Shown piece after piece: positions 42,984 to 51,321 of a stretch of DNA of 64,000 bases (position 1 is the stretch's first letter; each line of letters starts with the position of its first letter). The notes below the pieces were generated by a model, which was given only the letters and a program-made list of their open reading frames with translations, had not been told where the DNA came from and ran no database searches. The translations under genes and the position numbers were made by a program. The stretch spans positions 62,001-126,000 of the forward strand of contig CAVRAP010000019.1 in NCBI GenBank assembly GCA_963718995.1. The letters run 5' to 3'. The stretch is from UBA4744 sp963718995 (GTDB lineage Bacteria; Actinomycetota; Acidimicrobiia; Spongiisociales; UBA4744).

Positions 42984-44950
42984 CAGTGATCCCCTCCCGG
43001 CGGTTCTTCGCCCGGCTCTTCTGAGGGTTCCTGAGCCCAGCCGATGAACGAGGTAATCGTGGCCAGCACGCCAAGCGCCAGCAGGGCTACTCCCCACACC
43101 TCACCGTGGTAGATGATGCCGTACCCGACCACCGGAAGGGACAGACCCATCGCGATCGGGAAGTACGACGGAGCCGGCAGGTGGATCGGCTTGTCGGGGT
43201 TGCGACCCTTGCGGTCCAGTTCGGCAACCAGCGCATCGGCAGTGTCTCGCCGGACGGGCCGTTCTTCTTCGTCCTCGGAGTATTTCTTGTGCCAGAAGTC
43301 GTCGAGGGAAGTGACGGTGGGGATCTCGGCGAAGTTGTACTCGGGGGGCGGCGAGGGGATGGTCCACTCGAGCGTCCTGGCGTCCCAGGGGTCGATGCCG
43401 GCCTCGGGGCCGCGCCGCTTGGAGACGATCCAGTTCCACATGAAGACCAGGATCGACGTGGCGATGACGAACGCCCCGATGGTGACGACCATGTTCCATG
43501 GGCCGAGATTGGTGTCGGCGGCGTACTGCCAGGTGCGGCGCACCATGCCCTGCAGGCCCAGCCAGTGCATCGGTGCGAAGGTCAGGTTGAATCCCAGGAA
43601 CATCAGCCAGAAATGCCACTTGCCGAGCCGCTCGGAGTACATGCGCCCGGTCAGTTTGGGGAACCAGTAGTACAGCCCGGAGAAGATTCCGAAGATGGCG
43701 CCGCCGAACAGCACGTAGTGGAAGTGGGCAACGATGTAGTAGGTGTCGGTCTGCTGCCAGTCGGCGGGGACGACCGAGTGGGTGACCCCCGACAATCCGC
43801 CGATGGTGAACATGGCCACGAAGCCGATCGAGAACAGCATCGGGGTGGTGAAACGTAATCGGCCCATCCACATCGTGCCCAGCCAGTTGAAGATCTTGAT
43901 TCCGGTCGGGATGGCGATGGTCATGGTCGATAAGCCGAACGCCGCCTGGGCCACCGTCCCGATCCCCGACGAGAACATGTGGTGGGCCCACACGCCGAAC
44001 CCGAGGAAACCGATGGCGGCGCCGGCGAACACGACGGCGGCGTAACCGAACAGCGGCTTGCGGGAGAACACGGGCAGCACTTCCGAGACGATGCCCATGG
44101 CCGGCAGGATGAGGATGTAGACCTCGGGATGGCCGAACAACCAGAAAAGATGCTGCCAGAGGATCGGGTCGCCGCCCCCGGCCGCCTGGAAGAACTGGGA
44201 TCCGAACTGGCGATCGAAGGTGATCATCCACAGCGCCACGGCGATGATCGGCAGCGAGAACGCCAGCAGGAAGTTGACGACCAGCGACATCCACACGAAG
44301 ACCGGCATGCGGAGCAGACGCATCCCCTTGGCGCGCAAGTTGAAGATCGTGGTGATCAAGTTGATCGACGACAGCAGCGAGGCCAGCCCCAGTATCTGCA
44401 GTCCGATCGCCCAATAGTCCAGGACCGTCCCGACTGAGAACTGCGGCTCCGTGTTGGGCGCGTACCCGAACCAACCGGCATTCGGGGCCGATCCCAGGCG
44501 GCTCACTTCATCGGCCAGGAACCCGCCGGCCGGGGCGCCGGTGGTGCCGAAAAGGAACGTCGAGTAGAGGAACAGGCCACCAAACAGGAAGATCCAGTAG
44601 CTGAGGGCGTTGAGCCTCGGGAAGGCCACGTCGCGAGCGCCGATCATCAACGGCAGCAGGTAGTTCATGAAGGCGGCGCTCATCGGCATGATCACCAGGA
44701 ACACCATCGTCGTGCCGTGCATGGTGAACATGGCGTTGTACTCGGCCTGAGACAGCAACTGGCCTTCCGGTCCGGCCAACTGGAGACGCAGCAACAGCGC
44801 TTCGAGCCCGCCGATGAGCAGGAACGCGAACGCCGTGTAGCCGTACATGACGCCGATCTTTTTGTGGTCGACGCTCGTTATCCAACTCCAGAAGCCTTTG
44901 GTGGCCGTTGGGCGTCGGAAGATGGTGGACCGGGAAGCAGTAGTCGTCAC
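42983..44950 (-). CDS. ctaD: Cytochrome c oxidase subunit I
   Basis: 655 residues, longer than the 550 of the simplest forms because of a roughly 100-residue C-terminal extension with two additional helices. The catalytic core is complete: the heme a / a3-CuB region WLFGHPEVYILILPAMG (His-Tyr crosslink residues), HHMFSSG, the K-channel Lys in P-T-G-I-K-I-F-N-W, and the heme ligands in AHFHYVLFGG. It reduces O2 to water and pumps protons. Overlaps ctaC by 4 bp and ctaE by 1-3 bp. Confidence 0.97.
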   Translation of the reverse strand: MTTTASRSTIFRRPTATKGFWSWITSVDHKKIGVMYGYTAFAFLLIGGLEALLLRLQLAGPEGQLLSQAEYNAMFTMHGTTMVFLVIMPMSAAFMNYLLPLMIGARDVAFPRLNALSYWIFLFGGLFLYSTFLFGTTGAPAGGFLADEVSRLGSAPNAGWFGYAPNTEPQFSVGTVLDYWAIGLQILGLASLLSSINLITTIFNLRAKGMRLLRMPVFVWMSLVVNFLLAFSLPIIAVALWMITFDRQFGSQFFQAAGGGDPILWQHLFWLFGHPEVYILILPAMGIVSEVLPVFSRKPLFGYAAVVFAGAAIGFLGFGVWAHHMFSSGIGTVAQAAFGLSTMTIAIPTGIKIFNWLGTMWMGRLRFTTPMLFSIGFVAMFTIGGLSGVTHSVVPADWQQTDTYYIVAHFHYVLFGGAIFGIFSGLYYWFPKLTGRMYSERLGKWHFWLMFLGFNLTFAPMHWLGLQGMVRRTWQYAADTNLGPWNMVVTIGAFVIATSILVFMWNWIVSKRRGPEAGIDPWDARTLEWTIPSPPPEYNFAEIPTVTSLDDFWHKKYSEDEEERPVRRDTADALVAELDRKGRNPDKPIHLPAPSYFPIAMGLSLPVVGYGIIYHGEVWGVALLALGVLATITSFIGWAQEPSEEPGEEPPGGDH

Positions 44951-46035
44951 TCGAGCGTCTCCAGGTAGGCAATGAGGGCGGTGATCTCTTCATCGTTCAA
45001 AGCGAGGTTGGGCATGAACGAGCCGTCCTTCATAGCGGGCGGGTTGGCCAGCCACGAGCGGAGGTTGGCCTCGTTGAACTCGAACGAAGCTCCGGCGAAC
45101 ATGCTCCGGCTGGCGACGTGGGTCAGGTCGGGGGCGGGCGGCTGGCGGGCCACATCTTCCCAGACTCCCTCGATGACGTGACAACGTGTGCAGCCCGCAT
45201 TGAGGAAGACTTCCAGGCCTTCGTGAGCGAGGGAGTCTTCGGCGGGTTCGGCGGCCGGTTGTTGCTGATCGGACACCCACTGATCGAAATCGGATTCGTC
45301 GAGGGCGACGACGCGGGCCCGCATCAAGGCATGGCTGAGCCCGCAGAACTCGGCGCACTGGCCCCAGTACTCACCCGGTTCGTTGGCCTCGAGGTTCAAG
45401 TAGGTTTCCTGCCCGGTTACCAGATAGCGCTTCCCGGCCAGCTGGGGAACCCAGAAATTGTGGAGGACATCCTCGGAGGTCATGATCAGCTCGACCGGCT
45501 GCCCGGCCGGGATCACGAGGGTGCTGGCAGTGGTGATGTCGTAGTCGGGATAGACGTACTCGAACCACCACTGGTGGCCGATCACTTCGATGGTGAGAGC
45601 ATCGGCCGGCCGCTCGGTGAGCTCGAAGATCGTCTGGACGGTCGGCACGGCGATACCGGCCAGGATGAGGGCCGGGATGGCGGTCCACAGCACTTCGAGT
45701 TTGTTGTTGCCGTGGATCTGCTTCGGTTCCTTGCGGCCGTCCTTGTCGCGGAACACGAACGAAATGATGAGGATGGCGCCCTGGACGAGCACGAAGACGG
45801 CGGCGGCGATCCAGAACACCAGCCACCACAGTCCGTCGATTTTCTCGGCGATGGGTCCGGCCGGGTCGAGCGAGTCGAGCGGGGCGTCGGCGATGCAGGC
45901 GCTGAGCAGCAACAGGAGACCGGTAAGCGGACCGAACCGCCACCATCTGCTGAGAACCCGCGTGCGTTTGATCTTCCGGTCCTCTCGTTCGAGTCGCTGC
46001 CCTGCCCCTCCGGATGGCCGCGTTGAACGCCGCAT
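44947..46035 (-). CDS. ctaC: Cytochrome c oxidase subunit II with fused cytochrome c domain (caa3 type)
   Basis: 362 residues. A lipoprotein-like signal (LTGLLLLLSAC), two membrane helices, then the cupredoxin CuA domain with C-A-E-F-C-G-L-S-H-A-L-M near residue 225. A C-terminal cytochrome c domain carries C-T-R-C-H (about residue 282) and distal Met in D-G-S-F-M-P-N. The fusion defines the caa3 class, which accepts electrons through its own heme c. First gene of the operon; divergent from the cupredoxin gene. Confidence 0.96.
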   Translation of the reverse strand: MRRSTRPSGGAGQRLEREDRKIKRTRVLSRWWRFGPLTGLLLLLSACIADAPLDSLDPAGPIAEKIDGLWWLVFWIAAAVFVLVQGAILIISFVFRDKDGRKEPKQIHGNNKLEVLWTAIPALILAGIAVPTVQTIFELTERPADALTIEVIGHQWWFEYVYPDYDITTASTLVIPAGQPVELIMTSEDVLHNFWVPQLAGKRYLVTGQETYLNLEANEPGEYWGQCAEFCGLSHALMRARVVALDESDFDQWVSDQQQPAAEPAEDSLAHEGLEVFLNAGCTRCHVIEGVWEDVARQPPAPDLTHVASRSMFAGASFEFNEANLRSWLANPPAMKDGSFMPNLALNDEEITALIAYLETLE

Positions 46036-46304
46036 GGGCGTGTACCCGACAACCTCCCCGAGTGGTGCCGCATCATAAGGTGACAGCGCGTCGGATTCAA
46101 ACGTTCTTTTTAGCTTGTGTTTAGGACGGCGTTAAACGTGAAGGGATTCCGACACCTTCTGGCCCTTCATGCGTAGCGCCCGCCTATGGGTAAGTTCTCC
46201 TCGTACAGAACAACTGTCGGTTTTCCCGACATCCGTCGACATGATTCGTTTATGGTGCATGAGCCCGTACGAATCGGCGGGAAGATATTTGAGGGAGGAA
46301 GTCA

Positions 46305-46733
46305 ATGAAATCAACCAAGTACCTAGCGTTGCTCATGGTGATTCTGGCCGTGGCGCTGGCTGCCTGTTCGGGCGGCGGAGCATCGACCGACATCGAGGTG
46401 GACATGAAAGAATTCATGTTCGATCCGGAGTCGTGGGAGATCCCGGCCGGCGAAGAGATCACGATCACACTGACCAACTCGGGCACGATTGCCCACGAGT
46501 GGGTCCTGCTGAAGCCGGGCGTAACGATCGACAGCGAAGCAGATCTGCCGGACACCGAGGAAGTGCTGCTGGCTGATTTCGTGTACTGGGAAGAGGAAGT
46601 CGATCCGGGTGACACGGCAACCTTCACCTTCACCGCACCGGCCGAAGGCACCTACCAGATCATCTGCGCCATCGAAGGTCACTTCGGCGGCGGCATGGAA
46701 GGCTCTCTGACCGTCGTTCCCGCTGAGGCCTAA
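46305..46733 (+). CDS. Type 1 copper cupredoxin lipoprotein
   Basis: 142 residues with a strong GGGAGGAAG site before the ATG. Lipobox A-L-A-A-C-S and a plastocyanin/azurin-like domain: Cu ligands are His in T-I-A-H-E-W and Cys, His, Met in I-I-C-A-I-E-G-H-F-G-G-G-M. It probably carries electrons at the outer membrane face or delivers copper. Its position divergent from ctaC suggests service to the caa3 oxidase. Followed by a hairpin terminator. Confidence 0.9.
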   Translation: MKSTKYLALLMVILAVALAACSGGGASTDIEVDMKEFMFDPESWEIPAGEEITITLTNSGTIAHEWVLLKPGVTIDSEADLPDTEEVLLADFVYWEEEVDPGDTATFTFTAPAEGTYQIICAIEGHFGGGMEGSLTVVPAEA

Positions 46734-46750
46734 ACCAACCAAACCCAACC

Positions 46751-46781
46751 AGAAGAGCCCCGCCGAGTGCGGGGCTCTTCT
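46751..46781 (+). terminator. Intrinsic terminator after the cupredoxin gene
   Basis: Perfect 13-bp stem AGAAGAGCCCCGC / GCGGGGCTCTTCT with loop CGAGT, 18 bp after the stop codon. Tail is C/G-containing rather than a clean T-run. Confidence 0.8.
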
Positions 46782-46785
46782 CGTT

Positions 46786-46970
46786 GCCCCGTCCCGCCGG
46801 GGGAGTTCTGGGTTAGGGGGAGAGTGGAAGGCCAGGGTGGGCGACCACCCTCTCCGCATCACCGCCTGACGGCGGCGCCGCGCCTCTCCCGCCAGACGGG
46901 AGAGGCAAGACACTCGCGCCATGTTTCCCCCTCCTGGGAGCGGGAGGGGGTTAGGGGGAGGGTGGAAGGC
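46786..46970. repeat. Palindromic repeats: module C, reversed B, reversed C
   Basis: 46786-46840 and 46926-46970 carry GGGTTAGGGGGAG plus GGGAGCGGGAGGGGG-type hairpins (module C); 46846-46909 is module B reversed. They occupy the 322-bp gap before ctaB; no gene seen. Confidence 0.8.
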
Positions 46971-47055
46971 CCAGGGCGGCGAACACACTCGCGATCATCG
47001 TGCCGGAGAGGCCGGTCGCTGGTCTCCGGTTCAGGGTTAACCTACGGGGCCGTGG

Positions 47056-47971
47056 ATGAAGAACTCTCGTATGCAGGTGAAGATCACCGATCCGAACGCC
47101 CCTCCTGCGAGTGGTTGGGCTGGGCTCGGCGCGTACGTGGCGCTCACCAAGCCGCGCATCATCGAATTGCTGCTGATCACCACGGTGCCGTCGATGGTTC
47201 TGGCGCAGGGTGGCTGGCCGGGCACCTGGCTGGTCATCGCCACGCTGATCGGCGGGACCCTCTCCGCCGGGGGCGCCAACGCCATCAACAACTACTTCGA
47301 TCGCGACATCGACGTGGTGATGCGCCGCACGTCGCGCCGCCCCCTGCCCCGCGACGCCATCTCACCGACCAACGCACTGTGGTTCGGGATTGCCCTCGGC
47401 GTGCTCGGTTTCGTCTGGTTGTGGCTGTTCGCCAATCTGCTGGCCGGAGCCTTGGCCACTGGCGCGCTCCTCTTCTACGTTTTCGTCTACACGATGGGGC
47501 TGAAGCGCAGCACCCCGCAGAACATTGTCATCGGAGGAGCGGCAGGTGCTGCCCCGGTGCTGGTCGGATGGGCAGCTGTGACCGGCAGTCTGGCTCCGGC
47601 CGCCTGGCTCCTTTTCGGGATCGTCTTCTGCTGGACGCCCCCGCACTTCTGGGCTCTGGCCATGCGCTACAAAGACGACTACGCCAGCGCCGGCGTGCCG
47701 ATGCTGCCCGTAGTGGTTGGTGAGCAGCGCACCACCTGGCACATCTTCGCCTATTCGCTCCTTCTGACCGCCTTCAGTCTCCTGTTGTGGCCGATCGCCC
47801 CGACCGGGGTGCTCTACCCGATCGCCGCCCTGATCCTCGGGGTCCTTTTCATCGTCGAAGCCGCCCGCCTGATCCGTAGCCCCGGAACGTTCGATGGCCC
47901 TTTTCCGCTACTCCACCATCTACCTGGCCGTCCTCTTCGCCATGATCTGGGTCGACACCGCCTTCGGTTAG
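47056..47971 (+). CDS. ctaB: Protoheme IX farnesyltransferase (heme O synthase), frameshifted near the 3' end
   Basis: Attaches a farnesyl group to heme b, giving heme O for the caa3 oxidase nearby. UbiA-family motifs: GANAINNYFDRDIDVVMRRT (Mg-prenyl diphosphate site), PQNIVIGGAAGAAPVLVGWA, and DDYASAGVPMLPVV. Nine membrane helices. At 47890/47891 one extra T breaks the frame. Without it the protein continues G-T-S-M-A-L-F-R-Y-S and ends MIWVDTAFG at 47971, about 304 residues, as in the family. The uncorrected frame gives an Arg-rich tail to 48027. Confidence 0.92.
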
Positions 47972-48088
47972 CCCCACGTGGCCGAGCGCAGCGGGGTAGG
48001 GGGTCGGCACCGACCGAAGAACCTTGATCTCGCTTCCCTGCGCTTACCGACGACGCTCCCGTAGGGTGGCGATCGAAGGGAGGTCATC

Positions 48089-48466
48089 GTGACGCAGACC
48101 GTCTATCCGACGCTTCGCTACCGGGATCCGGAGGCCGCCATCTACTGGCTGGAGCGGGCTCTCGGGTTCATCCTCGAGATGGAACACCGCGATGACAACG
48201 AGGAGATCGATCACGCCCAGATGACGTTCCGGGGTAACCGGATCATGCTCGGTCCGGTCGGGTCTGCCGATTTACCTCCCTCCGGCCCCGCCTGGACGTA
48301 CCTGGTGGCCGACGACGTCGATGGTCTCCACGGCCAGGCAGTCGAGCACGGCGCCGAGGTCGTCATCCCTCTGACCGACATGGACTACGGCTCCCGCGAG
48401 TTCACCGTCAAAGACAGCGACGGCCACCTATGGAGCATCGGCACCTACCAACCCAACACGGACTAG
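48089..48466 (+). CDS. VOC family (glyoxalase/bleomycin resistance-like) protein
   Basis: 125 residues with a GTG start behind GGGAGG. Two beta-alpha-beta-beta-beta modules: TLRYRDPEAAIYWLERALGF and VADDVDGLHGQAVEHGAEVV; the ending FTVKDSDGHLWSIGTYQP is the usual last strand with a metal Glu replaced by Asp/His. Substrate unknown. Follows ctaB by 118 bp. Confidence 0.86.
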   Translation: MTQTVYPTLRYRDPEAAIYWLERALGFILEMEHRDDNEEIDHAQMTFRGNRIMLGPVGSADLPPSGPAWTYLVADDVDGLHGQAVEHGAEVVIPLTDMDYGSREFTVKDSDGHLWSIGTYQPNTD

Positions 48467-48492
48467 CCACAGTCGGCCAGGTGTCTCATTCC

Positions 48493-48528
48493 GAGGTGGT
48501 TCTCGCCAAAGGCGAAAAACGGAGGGCT
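48493..48528. repeat. Partial module A remnant
   Basis: GAGGTGGTTCTCGCC..GGCGAAAAACGGAGGGC keeps the hairpin arm order of a reversed module A, but the second half is lost. Confidence 0.5.
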
Positions 48529-48579
48529 GTTCGGTATAGAGGGCCCCAGCGCTGGTGAAGCCCCGGGCCGGAAAGCCCG

Positions 48580-49023
48580 TTACGCAGCGGCGTGGGCGGC
48601 GGCGTCGGGAATGAGACCCCGGATAAGTTTGCGGCCCAAGGTGGCCGCGACGGTTCCCAAGCCGAGTGAAACGAAGGCCAATCCGATGTGCACTACCCGG
48701 AAGGCCAGTTCCTCGTCGGGAGCGGCGATTCGCTCGATCACCTCGGGCATCCAGGAGATCGCCATCCACACCCCGAAGGTGAGCAGGACGTACCCGGCGA
48801 AGCGCGGAGCCGACAGCCGCTTCAGCAAACACGCCAGCCCGATCCACAGCATCAGCAAGGCGAACGCCAGTGAGATCCCGATACGAGCCCAGACAACCGA
48901 GGAGGCGGCATCAACGCCGTCGAGGTTGATGATCCGGGTGATCCACACGTACGCGGTCCAGGCTGTGATCGCCAGGACGACCAAACCGATGCGGCGGGAT
49001 AGGGAAGTGATATGACGTTCCAT
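48580..49023 (-). CDS. Four-helix membrane protein, unknown
   Basis: 147 residues from the ATG at 49023 (GTG at 49029 is an alternative). Four hydrophobic helices (LVVLAITAWTAYVWI, WARIGISLAFALLMLWIGL, FAGYVLLTFGVWMAISW, IGLAFVSLGLGTVAATL). It looks like a small multi-pass actinobacterial protein; no motif or family recognised. The 196 bp upstream hold no gene, and no clear ribosome site is seen. Confidence 0.6.
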   Translation of the reverse strand: MERHITSLSRRIGLVVLAITAWTAYVWITRIINLDGVDAASSVVWARIGISLAFALLMLWIGLACLLKRLSAPRFAGYVLLTFGVWMAISWMPEVIERIAAPDEELAFRVVHIGLAFVSLGLGTVAATLGRKLIRGLIPDAAAHAAA

Positions 49024-49219
49024 AGACACTCAGTAGGGAAGTTTGCACGCAAAGTGCAGGACTATTGGTAGCGCGATGCGGGTGCTACCTGCAAACCACC
49101 AGACTTGATATTTACCTTCCGGCGATGCGCAGGTGTGTGAAGTGCCACAGCCGTCTGCGAAAGAGCGTACAAGCTGATGAGTCATTACCGAAGCTGCGCC
49201 CTACCTATGTTGGATGGAC

Positions 49220-49942
49220 CTACCGCTCTTCCCAGCTGAAGAACCGTACCGCCAGCGGGGGGATCAGTAGTGCCCAGCCGATCAGGATGACGGCGTGGGC
49301 GGCGACGAAATCGGCCTGGCCGACCGCCGCCCGGAACAAGCCGGCCAGCGGGGCGGCGGGCATGACCTGACCCAGGCGGACCACGGCGTCGGGGAGGCTT
49401 TCGAGGGGGAAGATCACATCCCCGACCAGCAGGAAGATGACGTAGAGCCCGTTGGCGAGGGCCAGGGTGGCCTCGGCGCGCAGGGTGCCGGCCATCAGCA
49501 TCGCAATCCCGGAGAAGGCGGCGGTGCCTAGCAGCAGGGCACCGGTCAGCAGCCACCAGTCGATGTCGGCTCGCCATCCGAAGAACAGGGCGGCCACGGC
49601 CAGGAGCAAGCCGACCTGGATGATCTCCAGCGCCAGGACGGAGATGGCTTTGGCGACGAACAGGACCGAGCGGGGCAGCGGGGTGGCACCGAGCCGTTTG
49701 AGGACCAGGTACTTGCGTTCGTACCCGGTGGCGATGCTGAGGCTGACCAGCGAGGAGGACAGCACCGCCAGGGCGAGCAGGCCGGGAGTGATGAACTCGA
49801 CGGTCACCGCGAACAGTTCTGTGGTGCCGAAGAAGACCAGCAGCCCGACCGGAATGATCAAGGTGAGCAGCACCGCCTCGCCGCGCCGCAGGGTGAGGAT
49901 CAGCTCGAGCTTCGTTTGGGCTCGCAGGGCCCGGGCGGTCAT
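49220..49942 (-). CDS. ABC-2 type transporter permease
   Basis: 240 residues, six membrane helices (first LILTLRRGEAVLLTLIIPVGLLVF), with the ABC-2 features LAVLSSSLVSLSIATGYERKYLVLKRLGATPLPR and the last region DVIFPLESLPDAVVRLGQVMPAAPL. Its ATG overlaps the ATPase stop (ATGA). Together the pair forms a small-molecule or lipid exporter; substrate unknown. Confidence 0.9.
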   Translation of the reverse strand: MTARALRAQTKLELILTLRRGEAVLLTLIIPVGLLVFFGTTELFAVTVEFITPGLLALAVLSSSLVSLSIATGYERKYLVLKRLGATPLPRSVLFVAKAISVLALEIIQVGLLLAVAALFFGWRADIDWWLLTGALLLGTAAFSGIAMLMAGTLRAEATLALANGLYVIFLLVGDVIFPLESLPDAVVRLGQVMPAAPLAGLFRAAVGQADFVAAHAVILIGWALLIPPLAVRFFSWEER

Positions 49943-50847
49943 TCCGACTCCTGTTCGGTGAGAGCCAGGAAGATCTCCTCCAGGCCGGCCGCTCCGAGGC
50001 GGAGTTCTCGCAACAAGGTTTTGTGCTCGGCCAGCCAGGCCGTGAGGTTGGCCACCTGGGTGGGGGTCGGGTCCTGGAGGTCAACGACGTAACGGCCCGG
50101 GCTGGCTTCCCGGACAGGCGCCTGCAGGCGGGTTTGAAGCTGCTCGACGGGGAGTCCCGGGCCGGCCAGGAAGGACAACCCACCGGTGCCCCGGACCAGA
50201 TCGGCGGGTGGGCCCTCGGCGACCAGGTGACCCCGGTGGATGATGCCCACCCGGTCTGCCAGATGCTCGGCCTCGTCCATGAAGTGGGTGGTGAGCAGGA
50301 TCGTGACCCCGTCCTCTTTGAGGCGTTCGATGGTCTGCCAGGTGGCTCGCCGTCCGCCCGGGTCGAGACCGGCGGTCGGCTCATCCAGGAACACCAGTTG
50401 GGGTCGGCCAACCAGGGCCATGGCCAGGGAGAGCCGCTGCTTCTCGCCACCGGACAAGCGCCGGCAGAGGGTCCGGGCTTGCCCGGTCAACCCGACCAGG
50501 TCGAGCAGTTCGTCGGGGGAGCGGGGGTTATCGAAAAAAGCGGCCAGCAGGGTGAGGATCTCCTTGGCCCGGGCGCCCGGGTTGGCGCCACCTTCCTGCA
50601 GCATCACCCCGATCTGCGGTTGGAGACGCTCGCGGTCGGCGGTCGGGTCGAGACCCAGCACCGACACCGTGCCACCGGTGGGGCGGCGAAGACCTTCGAG
50701 TATCTCGACGGTTGTGGTTTTGCCCGCCCCGTTGGGACCGAGGAGGGCATACGTTTCGCCCCGGGCCACTTCGAGGGAGACCCCGTTCACGGCGGTCAGC
50801 TCGCCGTAGCGCTTCTCGAGACGCTCAATAGTGATGGCAGGTGGCAC
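49939..50847 (-). CDS. ABC transporter ATP-binding protein (ABC-2 exporter)
   Basis: 302 residues. Walker A L-L-G-P-N-G-A-G-K-T-T-T, signature L-S-G-G-E-K-Q-R-L-S-L-A, Walker B Q-L-V-F-L-D-E-P-T-A-G-L-D, and an H-loop T-T-H-F. The open frame extends to 51798, but a start at 50847 (GTG, VPPAITIERLEKRYGE) removes repeat-derived junk that includes modules A and B. Pairs with the permease by a 4-bp overlap. Confidence 0.93.
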   Translation of the reverse strand: MPPAITIERLEKRYGELTAVNGVSLEVARGETYALLGPNGAGKTTTVEILEGLRRPTGGTVSVLGLDPTADRERLQPQIGVMLQEGGANPGARAKEILTLLAAFFDNPRSPDELLDLVGLTGQARTLCRRLSGGEKQRLSLAMALVGRPQLVFLDEPTAGLDPGGRRATWQTIERLKEDGVTILLTTHFMDEAEHLADRVGIIHRGHLVAEGPPADLVRGTGGLSFLAGPGLPVEQLQTRLQAPVREASPGRYVVDLQDPTPTQVANLTAWLAEHKTLLRELRLGAAGLEEIFLALTEQESE

Positions 50848-50910
50848 GAGACGAGATGGTAGTGAGGTTTCGACATCGCTACTCTCTGGAGCGCCCCTTT
50901 GGTCCGAGTT

Positions 50911-51044
50911 GCCCCCTCCGGCTCTCGCCTGTCGGCGAGACCCACCTCCCCCGGCTGAACGCCGGGGGAGGACGCGGCTTTTTGCCTCTCCCGCTGGCGG
51001 GAGAGGCGCGTAGCTGCCGTAGGCGGCGGAGCGGAGAGGGTGGG
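50911..51044. repeat. Palindromic repeats: module A followed by module B
   Basis: A at 50911-50975, B at 50981-51044, both forward, in the order seen again at 56815-56943 and 59450-59582. Located between the ABC operon start and the small Lys-rich gene. Confidence 0.85.
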
Positions 51045-51117
51045 AGACGGGGTCTAGGCCGCCCAGCGTGCGACAATGGTGTATGGCTGCCTTTCGGTGG
51101 CCGGCCTGGAGGCACTG

Positions 51118-51237
51118 ATGGCGAGCAAGGACAAGGGTGGCAGAAGCAGCAAGAAAGCGGCTGCCAAAGATCTCAAGCAGAAGCGCCTCGACAAGAAGGC
51201 GAAGAAGGCCGAGAGCGAGAAGAAAAAGGTCGTTTGA
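51118..51237 (+). CDS. 39-residue Lys/Ala-rich basic protein
   Basis: MASKDKGGRSSKKAAAKDLK continues QKRLDKKAKKAESEKKKVV. GGAGG at 51108-51112 is 5 nt before the ATG. About a third of residues are Lys; few Arg or hydrophobics. Highly basic, likely helical and nucleic-acid or ribosome associated, but no family recognised. Too short for automatic ORF callers with a 60-residue cut-off. Starts 85 bp upstream of a GT4 gene on the same strand. Confidence 0.65.
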   Translation: MASKDKGGRSSKKAAAKDLKQKRLDKKAKKAESEKKKVV

Positions 51238-51321
51238 CCGGTCGCTCCGTCGCCTTCCCGGCGTCATCGGACGTCGATCGCCTAGATACCACCCGCAGCC
51301 AACTAGCCGTTCGCCCCAACT

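Noticed and set aside
46036..46304. Possible tRNA or small RNA gene between ctaC and the cupredoxin
   Set aside because: No cloverleaf arms or conserved T-loop could be assembled; probably just divergent promoters.
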